Origin: Sipunculus nudus
Taxonomy: Eukaryota; Annelida; Sipuncula; Golfingiida; Sipunculidae
DNA length: 64,000 bases
Assembly (NCBI GenBank): GCA_026874595.1
Contig: CM049316.1
Coordinates: 10,346,839 to 10,410,838, forward strand
Direction of reading: 5' to 3'
Of this stretch, positions 12,501-24,500 are shown piece by piece (position 1 is the stretch's first letter; every line of letters starts with the position of its first letter). The notes under the pieces are model-generated. The model did not search any database. It saw nothing but the letters and a program-made list of their open reading frames with translations, and was not told where the DNA came from. The translations under genes were made by a program, and so were the position numbers.

Positions 12501-15500
12501 TACAGAACAGCTGCGCAAATATTTCAGGTAAACATTGATTTATATTGCACATTGTGTAATGTGTGGACATTATTTGATCAAATGTTTGTCAGTGTGTAGT
12601 AAAGGTTAGCTTTAGACGGGATATAAAATGTTTGTCAGTGTGAAGTACAGGTTAGCTTTAGAGAGGAGATAAAATGTTTGTCAGTGTGTAATACAGGTTA
12701 GCTTTAGAGAGGACATAAAATGTTTGTCAGTGTGTAATACAGGTTAGCTTTAGAGGGGACATAAAATGTTTGTCAGTGTGTAGTACAGGTTAGCTTTAGA
12801 GAGGATATAAAATGTTTGTCAGTGTGCAGTACAGGTTAGCTTTAGAAAGGACATAAAATGTTTGTCATTGTGAAGTACAGGTTAGCTTTAGAGAGGACAA
12901 AAAATGTATGTCATTGTGTTGTACAGGTTCGCTTTAGAAAGGACATAAAATGTTTGTCAGTGTGAAGTACAGGTTAACTTTAGAGAGGACATAAATTGTT
13001 TGTCAGTGTGTAGTACAGGTTAGCTTTGGAGGGGACATAAAATGTTCGTCAGTGTGTAGTACAGATTAGCTTTAGAGATGACATAAAATGTTTGCCAGTG
13101 TGAAGTACAGGTTAGCTTTAGAGAGGATATAAAATGTAAGCTCTGGGAATATTGGAAGTTTTTTCTGATAATTGATCAATAAAATTCAGATATGTTTCTG
13201 TGATACATGGTAATTTATGCAATTCATATACATATACATATATATATATATATATATATGTATAAGTTTTGGAACATATGTTCATATGGTACATATGTGG
13301 TCAGAATTAAACTTTTACATTCGGACAGTTATAGACAGCTTTGTAATTGGCTCTTTTTTACTCATGTACTAAAACTGATCTGTGGTTTACAGACAGCTGA
13401 GTTGCTGCAGCTTGCCACCAAATATCTTACAATGTGATCTAGTGATGCAGTGTTTCTCTCCACCTAAGATACAGAAAGGTATGTTAATTAAACATGAAAA
13501 TAAGCATGAAAGTTTGTGGACAGTAATCATGAACAAATTAAAAATAGGAAAATAGTCCTGAGTGAGTGCATGACTGCACATGTAAATTTTAGGATTTTAA
13601 ATTTAAAATCGATGTGAAATACACAAACTGCAGTAGGATCCTGTTCATTCCATGACTGTTTGTTTCATAAATGTTCAAGATAGATGTACAAACAAATAAA
13701 CTTATGACCCAACATCTTAATCTGTTTCTGTAACAACTTTGATCAATCCTCTTTAACTCAAAGACCAACAACTGTTTAAATTTCCAAGTAGTAACATCAG
13801 TAACTTTATATATCTATATCTTATAATAAACCTAAGCAAACCAGCTTGCATAATTGTGGGGAAAAAATATGAACCAGTATATACTGCCCTGTAAAGCCCT
13901 TTTCCATGAATGATTTACACCATGTGTCAGGGAGCTTTCACTGTATCAGTGTCATACTGCCTGCTGTAGAAACCACAGACGGAGAGAGCAAGTTCCAAGG
14001 AAACTCCTACATGATCAACAATACCAGTTTTGATGGGCCAACCATGAAACCATTAGGTAAAGCAGCTACTTACATTAGCTTGTATTAAAGTTGTCTTGTA
14101 CACCAGGGCTGGCTATTTGGAGAAAAGCAGAAATGTCAAATTTACAGAACTCTGAAAATATGATATACTAAACTAACTAAAAAATATAATTCATCATTAA
14201 ATGGTGCAATCTGTTGATTACCTGATTGTTTTAACTTTGCAGAAACTTTGATTAAAGGGACATAAACAGGAGCAATATTATTCTATTCTTACACACTATC
14301 AGTTCAGTTCCCAGCAAAACCCTCTCAACACACAGTCTCAGTACCTCCTACGGGCTGTTTATTGTATTGCCAGACAAAGTCTGGAGATACAGTGGTTAAT
14401 GCACGATTGCGCTGCTGCTGCCGCAGAGATTTCGTTTGGACACGATAATTAAAAAAATATTTCACGGATCTTTACCCAACTTGACATGTGCATAGATATG
14501 GGTGAGAGGACAAAGCCTATTTAAAATGGGGTCATGACCTTTACTGGGAGAGTGACCTTGACCTTGAATAGGTCCATATTGGGGGAAAATCGCACAAACT
14601 CATAAATATCTCAAGAAATCTTGCATTGATTGATCCAAATATCAACTTGACTGAAGATCTTGGATATTGTTGTCATGTACCAGGTACTGGTGGTACCACC
14701 TGTTATCCTTTTCTTGTTTTCGTGCCATTAAATATCTCCAATTCTGTGAGCATTTTAAGTCAAAAACTAATGGACAGATTTCTTTCATATTATGCATCTA
14801 CATACTACATAGACATGGTTTATGGGATGATGTATTTTTAAATTGGGGTCATGACCTTTCCTATGAGAGTGGCCTTGACATAGAATATTGCCATATATGG
14901 TGAAAATCACACAAAATCATAAATATCTCAATAAGGGATGCATGGATTGGTCCAAAAATCAAATTGACCCAAGATCTTGGATAGCTTTGTCTTTTGCGGA
15001 AGACAGGTGGCGCCACCTGCTGTCTTTCTCTTGTTTACATTTCTTTTTAATACCCCATCATTGCCACTCGACAGTACTGTGAGCATTAAAAGTCTAAAAC
15101 TTATGGACAGATTGGGCTGAAATTGTGCATGTACATTGATCTTGGATACCTCCATCTTGTATTCAAGACTGGTGGCGCCATCTGCAATTGTAACCGTAGT
15201 GTCCATCTGTACATGTGCTTTGGGTGAAAATTGCTCATATCTCCGGAGGGGTTCAAGGTATTTGTCTGAAATTTGACATGTCCTTCCATCTTGAAAATAA
15301 CAGACAGGTGGTGCCACCTACCTTCCTGTTTATGTAAAACAAATTTATGCCCTTTTTCTGAGGAGTGATTTGCCCTTTTGGCCTCAAAATGTGCCTGTCC
15401 ATAGATCTTGCACTCCTCCATCTTTTACTCAAGACTGGTGGTGCCATCTGGAATTGTTTTGCCGTGGTGTCCATTTCTACTTTTTGATCTTGACCTCCTC

Positions 15501-18500
15501 CATCTTGTACATAAGACTAGTGGTGCCATCTGCAAATGTTTCGCCGTTGCGTCCATTTGTACATGTGCTTTTGGTGAAAATTGCTCATATCTCCGGAGGG
15601 GTTCAAGGTATTCTTCTGAAATTTGACATGTCCTTCCATCTTGAAAAAAACAGACAGGTGGTGCCACCTACCTTCCTGTTTATGTAAAACAAATTTATGC
15701 CCTTTTTCTGAGGAGTGATTTGCCCTTTTGGCCTCAAAATGTGCCTGTCCATAGATCTTGCACTCCTCCATCTTTTACTCAAGACTGGTGGTGCCATCTG
15801 GAATTGTTTTGCCGTGGTGTCCATTTCTACTTTTTGATCTTGGACTCCTCCATCTTGTACATAAGACTGGTGGTGCCATCTGCAAATGTTTCGCCGTTGC
15901 GTCCATTTGTACTTTTGGTGAAAATTACTTATAACTCCAGAGTGGTTCAAGGTATTGGTATGAAATTTGGTATGTCTATTAATTGTGGAAAATTTTCTCG
16001 TATATCAGACAGGTGGCGCCACCTACCTTCCCTTTTTTAGCCCTTAGGCTGATGGGCCATGTCGTCACCCAAGCTGTCCGTCTGTCCGTCCGGCGTCCGT
16101 TAACTTTTACCTTGTGAGCGGGATATCTTGAAAAGGATTCACCGTCAGAATTTTATTTCCTCGGTAAAGATGTATATCGACAAAATCTCGGTCAAGTTCG
16201 AAGAGGGGTGACCTTGACCTATTTTTCTACGCTTTAAAGCTGATTATAGGAAAAACATTTAGAAGCTTATTTCTCAGGAACCATTGGATGGATTTTCACA
16301 ATACTTACTATGATCATAGGGACTGATGGTCTGTAACTGCTGCACAAGTTTGGGGGTGCCACCTGCAATTTCTGATTTTTAATGAATTTTTATCGGAATT
16401 TTCAACTTTGGGCTTGTGAGCGGGATATCTCGAAAAGGATTCACCGTAAGAGTTTTATTTTTTCGGTGAAGATGTATATTGACAAAATCTCGGTCAAGTT
16501 CGAAGATGGGTGACCTTGACCTAATTTTCTACGCTTTAGAGCTGATTATAGGAAAAACATTTAGAAGCTTATTTCTCAGGAACCATTGGATGGATTTTTA
16601 ACAATACTTACTATGATCATAGGGACTGATGGTCTGTAACTGCTGCACAAGTTTGGGGGCGCCACCTGCAATTTCTGATTTTTTATTGAATTTTTCTTGG
16701 ATTTTTTAACTTTGGCCTTGTGAGCGGGATATCTCTAAAAGGATTCACAATAGGAATTTTATTTCTTTGGTGAAGATGTATATCGACAAAAATCTCGTTC
16801 ATGTTCGAAGATGGGTGACCTTGACCTACTTTTCAAGGTCACAGAGCTTATAATAGAATAAAACTTAGAAGCTTATTTTTCAGGAAGCATTTGGTGGATT
16901 GTTATGAATCATGGTACATACCTCTCCATTTTAAATTTATAACTGAGACATGTACAGATATACATCCATGTGAGAACAGATATTTAGTACTTGTTACTGT
17001 TACCACCTATAAACACTGTTCTTTTGGCTGAGGGCTTTTGTCAGCTTTTGCTGATATTCTAGTTGTAGAATATATTAATATTCTTTTCTTAGAAGTGGTG
17101 TGCTGTATTGGTCTGAAACTGTGCATTAACCATAGATCTTGGCCTCCTCCATCATGTATGCAAGACTGGTGACACCATCTGCCATTTTTTTGTGTGGTGT
17201 CCATCTGTACATTTGTTTTAGATGAAAATTGCTCAAATCCGAGAAGTCCTTCAATGTGTTGGTCTCCAATTTGGCATGTACATCCATCTTGGAGAGTATT
17301 CTTGTCAAACAGACAGGTGGCACCAGCTACTTTACCATTTTTATAGTATAAATTTAATATACATTCAATGTAGAACCTATGGCAATAGATTTGTGGGATA
17401 GTTCCAGGGGCCTAAGCTGATATGACAGGCCCAGCACAGTGAGACCCCATGTATCAGGTCCCTAGGTCACCTCAACATGTGACGTTTCAGCCAGCGGAGA
17501 CATGTAATACATTTTGGGTCAAGTCAGTCAGGGCATCTCTGGATGGACAGGTTTTGTGGCCAAGGCGATGCATACACACTGTGTTTATGTTTACACCTTT
17601 GATCGCGTGGTCCACTATTATTAACACTCGTTTCCAGAAGTAAGCCAACGGTTTAGGCAATATTTGGGCAGGTACAAATTCTTTTTAAAAGGAAGACACA
17701 ATTTTTCTTGGTAATTCAACATGCTTTATAGGTGGTCATGACTAATTAAAGATGATTCCACACATGCAATGTATAGGCCTGTGGTAAGTCAACATTATAT
17801 GTCAAAAAAGTAAATGAAAATCTCTTAAATATAGGTACTGTAGATTCAGATAATATCGTGGGCTTAAAATTTCGTGGTTTTTGTACAAAACGCATATCGT
17901 GGGGTATTTGAATTCGTGGAAAGACAAATAAAACTTTAGGAAATTATGTATATTAATACCTCCATGTGCGCAAGGAAGACGAGCCCGATGTACACAGGTG
18001 GTTCGGCTTTGATGCTTATCACACGGTGCGCCTGTACCGCGGTTAATCGGGTCAGTGTTGAACAAACATGCTCCGCCCGACCTGAGCCTAACAAAGAATT
18101 AATCAGCCGTGACCGACACGTGCAGGGTGATACATCGGCTGTTAGTTGTAACAGCCGATACATCGGCTATCAGTTATAACACCCGGTCACACCACGTTCA
18201 CAGAAAACGTAAACCATCACTTGACCGGAGGAAAAATGAAACGGGACCGGCCGTCCACATGAAGGTTTTTAACTTTTTTTTATCTATAGGCTGCATTCAC
18301 ATGTGGCGCCTGTAAATCTCTCATGGAGCGGTGAGACGAGACACGGTTTGTTCGTCATTAATCATGTCAGCTGTATTTGGAGATTATAAAGAAATAATTT
18401 GCCTAATAGTATTCTGTGGCTCTTACTTACGCTAACATATATGTACAACTATCGGCAATATTCGGAAGAAGTACCGCCTGTATTTATTATTAATGGCTCA

Positions 18501-21500
18501 CTGTTATGCACGCAACTGTTGTCGCAATATTCGGAATAAGTGCTCTTTCCCGTCCCGCGGTAATGCAAATGAGTTTACACGGCCCTGGTCTTTTAGGCCA
18601 ATAGGTAGCGTAAGTCTCGTTTAATCTCTATTGAAAGAAGGTTGAAAAGGCCTGTTCCGAAAAAACAGTGCCTCGGTAGCTGTGGTGACGAACATTGGAA
18701 CTTGTGTACCGTTCTTGGCGTGTCAGAACTACCGCTTTGCCGACAGAAAAGTGGTATTGTTCTTGAATTTTTCACCCGAAATGTTGATAAGAGGAAACGT
18801 GGGGATACGTTTTCAGTTTAAATTATACTTTGGTATTGCTTTGTTGTAAAGGTATCGGTGGGGGGTGGGGGATGGGGGCATGTTTTAGTAATTTACGAAA
18901 AGCGATTCAGTGCATTTAATAAATGTATCAAAAAACAATCATAAATTAGTATAAACAATTTTTGCATCTTTATTGAAAATTCAGCCAGCGGTAAAAATTA
19001 TATATATATAAAGTCGATCACCAGCTGCCGTTAAGATACCATATATCCTCTGACCGTGTGATTCTTTGATCGTTGGAATCATGAATTCGTGGATTATCTT
19101 GTTCCACGAAAACCACGAAAATAAAATCCCAACTAATATTTCTGAATCTACAGTATTCTTTCATTAGTCAGGTGTCTTTTGAGCCAGGGTTTACCTTCTC
19201 ATGTTTTGACTTCTGTGTATTTTAGTCATAAGCTCTATGAGTACTGCCAGCCCGAGCCCTACAGCCAGCTCAACAGCCAACAGTTCAGCTGCTGCTTCAC
19301 CCAACACTGCCCATCAGTACAACCGGTAAGTCCCTCCCCGTCCTGAGACAATCTGTTCATACAGTAAGGCCCCTCATTTTCTGAGCCCATCAGTAAAACC
19401 GGTAAGGCCCTCCATGTTCTTATATAAATAAAGCCCAGGCAATCAGTACAACTTGCAAGTCTCTCCATGTTCAGAGGCCATCAGTACAACTTGTAAGTCT
19501 TTCCATGTTCTGATATAAATAAAGCTCAGGCAATCACTACAACTGGTAAGTCCTTCCACGTCCTTATATAAATAAAGCTGAGGCCATCAGTACAATTGGT
19601 AAATCCTTCCATGTTCTGATATAATTAAAGCTCGGGCAATCAGTACAACCCGTAATTCCCTCAACGTTCTTATATAAATAAAGCTCAGGCCATCAGTACA
19701 ACTGGTAAGTCCTTCCACGTTCTTATATAAATAAAGCTCAGGCAATCAGTACAACTGGTAAGTCCCTCCACGTTCTTATATAAATAAAGCTCAGGGGGGT
19801 GTTTCAATAAACTGACTTAATCCCGAAAATGACCAATTTTGACTTAAGCCACCCAGCTGAAGAGTTAAGCCCGATTCAGTAAAAATACCAAAAATGACTT
19901 AAGTCCGTTTTGGGGCTTAAGCCCCAAGCCTGTCAGGTAGCAGGCTTAAGTCCAGAAAACATGGCCGCATGACACACTGTTTTGAGGCATATCCAGCACA
20001 AAATTTAACTTGATTAGCGTATTTTATGGAAACACGGCAAGACTATCGGCATATTTGTTGAAAGGGAGGTGACTGCCTGTCGCTGGTTTCCCAGAACGGT
20101 CACTCTGATGCTCGTTGTGCAGCTGGCCACGGTACTCATCCCTTCGATGCGGGGCGGAGCGGGCGAGGTACAAACTAGATACTAAAGAGGCGTAAATCAG
20201 CACTTAAAAACAGTTGCAAATGACTACTAAATAAGCGAAACTGACAGGTATTTGTACAGAGGCAGGTTGCTTAATGAAAGTGTAGCGTCCTTGACATTCT
20301 TGTGAGAACCTGAACGAAACAAATTTCTCCTGATCTGCCTGAGCTGTCATTTCTATACTATAGTAGCATTTTTATAGCTACATAATGATCTATATACAGA
20401 TGATTTATATCTTACAATGGTACTGATTATCATAAATATTTCACTGTACTAATATCTTTGATCTAACTATCCATCCTGACTCCTATATGATATCAAAACA
20501 TAAAAATAAAGTAAAATTAATTAAGTCCATCACAAGTTGAGAAATTAAGTGTTTGAAAACAAGATTTTGATATTTTTGTTAGTTAATGCATGGTCTCTGT
20601 CATGAATATAATTCGATATGAAATAAAATAAAAATTAAAAGCTTTCATTTAAATGAATTTCTAGAATCTTAGACTTGCAACATTTAACATCATACTTCAT
20701 TGAACAGGAGCGTCAATATAGGGGGATGGGGGGTGGGGGGGGAGGGGGGTATATATATCCCCCACTTAATTTTTGGCAAGGGGAGGATGGTCATTGTTAT
20801 CATCCCCCTCCCCCCTCCCCACTATTCAGAGAATGATATTTATATATTGCAAAGGAAAAACAGAATGCCAGTGGTATAAACTATATTAAAACTAATAAAA
20901 GGAATTAGGCCAAAATAAAAAAAAGGGATGGTTCTCAGGCACTTTTTTTTCAGAAATCAATGCGGGCGGGCGTTTTTTTTATTTTTATTTTTTTGTATGT
21001 TTCGATAAAATTGTCAAATGATAAGGGAAAGACATGATAATAACATATTTATTTTGCTAAACAAGCTAAAGCACTACATAACAAAGGAAATTGCATGATT
21101 TTTTCTACTTGAAAAAAATATCCGAGCGGTTGCAGCTCAAAATCGGTAAGTTTCTGTTGAAAATCAAAATAAAAATTTTTGATGCGGGGGGTTAAAATCA
21201 ATGCAAGCGGTGCCTTAGAACCATGCCTTTAATTTTTTTTGGCCTTATATGTCATAATTATATATTATAATACTATGAATAGTACGTTGTTGTACAATTT
21301 TCATGACATGTCATTTAAAACATCTAGTCAGACAATGTTAATAAGCCAAATTTTTCTAATCCACAACCATTGAGGTTAAAATCCTGTATCCACATAACAG
21401 AAGTGACACTGTTAATGTGTTTCTTTCTGTTCCGTAAGCATGGCCCCTTTCCCTCGTTCTGCCGGCCGTTAGGTGGTGCTGAAAAGGGGATTTCCCAGGC

Positions 21501-24500
21501 TTAAGTCCGGCGTTGTTAAAACCGCGTTATTGAATCGGACTTAACTCTTGGACTTAGGCAAGTCGGTTTTCGGACTTTAGGCTCGGTTTGGACTTAAGTC
21601 ATTTACAATGTTATTGAAACACCCCCCAGGCCATCAGTACAACTGGTAAGTCCTTCCATGTTCTGATATAAATAAAGCTCAAGGCCATCCATACAAATGG
21701 TAAGTCCTTCAATGTTCTGATATAAATAAAGCTCAGGGCATCAGTACAAATGGTAAGTCCTTCCATGTTCTGATATAAATAAAGCTCAGGCAATCAGTAC
21801 AACTGGTAAGTTCCTCCATGTTCTTATATAAATAAAGCTCAGGCCATCAGTACAACTGGTAAGTCCCTCCACGTTCCTATATAAATAAAGCTCAGGCCAT
21901 CAATACAGCTGGTATATGTACTTAAGTGTGAAAGCTTCGGCAACCTCCCTGTTTCCTTGACCTTTCAGCATGATGTACAAGTAAAATCGAATTTACCTGT
22001 CAATATTTTAAGTATATCTCTGTACTGCATATCTATATCTATATATATATCTATATATATATATATGCAAAATTCTACCACCAATACATAAATATTAATT
22101 TTGCACAGCCCAAACTCCGTTGTAATGCACAGTCCGGGATCAGGTCATGGGGTACAGACGCCAGTGGTTATTCACTCGAACGCAGCATCACCTCAACCAA
22201 GCAACCGCGACAACATCGCTCAGTGGCTGAAAAGTATTCGTCTACACAAGTACACTGATAAACTTACCAAGTTCACTTTCTCAGAGGTGAGCTCACAGTT
22301 TTCTTTTACTGATATTTAAAATCTGGGACCTCATAAACAGAACAAGACTTTTCAAATTAAAAATTCAGCAATTTAATAACTAGTTGCAAAATATCTGTAA
22401 AACAGATTAGATTTCAAGATAGTGCCACATCTTAAGCAATTAAACACAAGCACAATGAAGGTTTGTGTCAAATGTTCACTGATGTAACTGAAGTATATAT
22501 GGTCAAATTTTGTCAATCCTATTCATTTGTGTTCAGTACTCAGATTTACCATCAGATTCAGAAAAGAAGAAACTATTTTCCTGTTAAAATTTAAAAAAAA
22601 ATAGGATACTTTGATAAAGAAGAGACATATTCTTCATGTTATCATATGAAGAATAAGTTTTATGTTTAACTAACTTCATTTCTTCAATTGTACTTATTTA
22701 AAATGTGTAATTTTATGTTTACAGCTACATCAGTTGTCAGATGAGAAGCTGACTGAGCTTGGTCTTGTTCCCGGTGCACGTAAAAAGTTACAACAGCAGC
22801 TTAGAATTCTCAGGTAATGTACATATAAAAAGTTACAACAACAGCTAAGAATTCTCAGGTAATGTACACATAAAAAGTTACAACAACAGCTTAGAATTCT
22901 CAGGTAATGTATACATAAAAAGTTACAACAGCAGCTTAGAATTCTCAGATAATGTACACATAAAAAGGTACAACAGCAGCTTGTATTCTCAGATAATGTA
23001 CACATAAAAAGTTACAACAGCAGCTTAGACTTCTCAGGTAATGTACACAAAAAGTTACAACAACAGCTTAGCATTCTCAGGTAATGTACACATAAAAAGT
23101 TACAACAGCAGCTTAGAATTCTAAGGTAACGAACACGTAAAAAGTTACAACAGCAGCTTAGAATTCTCTGGTAATTTACACATAAAAAGTTACAACAGCA
23201 GCTTAGAATTCTCAGGCAATGTACTCATAAAAAGTTACAACAGCAGCTTAGAATTCTCAGGTAATGTACACATAAAAAGTTACAACAGCAGCTTAGAATT
23301 CTCAGGTAATGTACACATAAAAAGTTACAACAGCAGCTTAGAATTCTAAGGTAACGAACACGTAAAAAGTTACAACAGCAGCTTGAATTCTCAGATAATG
23401 TACACATAAAAAGTTACAACAGCAGCTTAGAATTCTCAGGTAATGTACTCATAAAAAGTTAACAACAGCAGCTTAGAATTCTAAGGTAACAAACAGGTAA
23501 AAAGTTACAACAGCAGCTTAGAATTCTCCGGTTATGTACACGTAAAAAGTTACAACAGCAGCTTAGAATTCTCAGGTAAAGATAACTAACCAGTGAAAAG
23601 AGCTTGTTAATATTTTTAAAAATTCCTGAATAATCCATGAAAAACGCTCATGGGTAAAGGTATGAATATTGTTGAGAATTTCCAGTGAAGTTTTCCCAGT
23701 GTATGCTGAACATTTAGGTCTTACTTTGTTTTCATTATTTGGCATAATGACTTAAATTGGGCTTAGTATGAGCAACGATTAGCTAGGCATGTATGTGACA
23801 TATAGAGGTGTTGTTTATTAGCGTTTCAGTTTATTTTACCATATATTTGTAACAGGAACCCGCCCAATGGAATTATATCCATCACAAACAGAAGTGATCC
23901 GCCCTCCCCTAGTCGTCTTCTCCTGCCGGAGCCTCGTTACCCTCGTCGCTGTGGTCAGACCTCATTGGCCAGCAGTATCGACAGCTCTCCCCCGGGGTCA
24001 GAGTTCGGAAGCCCGCCAGCTACACCCCCTCCCATAAGTCAGGGAGAAGCTCAGGAAAACTTATCATATGATGAAACAAGAGGTGAGTCAAGTGTATTAC
24101 CTGAACAGGGGTCCTCACAAGATCAGATGTCCTTACCTGAACTAGGGTCCATACCTGAAAAGGGTACTCACCTGAATAGGGTACTTACCTGAACAGAGGT
24201 TTATTCCTCACAATGCAACTATTCAGGAAGCCTGATCATACAATCAGAGACTGGTTGAGTAATTGTTACTTATGTGTACAGTTATCCTTACTGTACTTAG
24301 AAACAGCTGAGACAGATACGAGAGTTAAAGGTCCAACTGAACAGGGAACCTTACCTTTCAGTAAAACAGAAAGCTGAACCATAAAATGAAACAAGGGGTA
24401 CCCTGAAAGAGAAACATCAGTTGGTTTTTCAGTTCACACTTTGCTAATTTGACATTGATACAAAAAAGGATGTACAGTCCAGGAGGGTTGTAATGTTAGT

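Larger units (their letters stand above)
14057..19225 (+). other. Large intron filled with tandem monomers and an inverted-repeat element
   Basis: Contains a diverged ~340-bp pair at 14,520-15,000, the GGTGGCGCCACC-type monomers at 15,000-16,050 and 17,000-17,340, a ~300-bp triplicate at 16,080-16,900 and a 1.3-kb element at 17,838-19,153. Many apparent ORFs lie in these repeats on both strands but none resembles a known protein. Confidence 0.6.

Noticed and set aside
14928-16040. Many overlapping ORFs beginning MAPPV or MEECK
   Set aside because: Same non-coding monomer read several times on both strands; no domain, and length set by the repeat period.
22730-23407. Minus-strand ORFs with repeated LRILSCCCNF
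   Set aside because: Antisense reading of the 46-bp array; no independent support.
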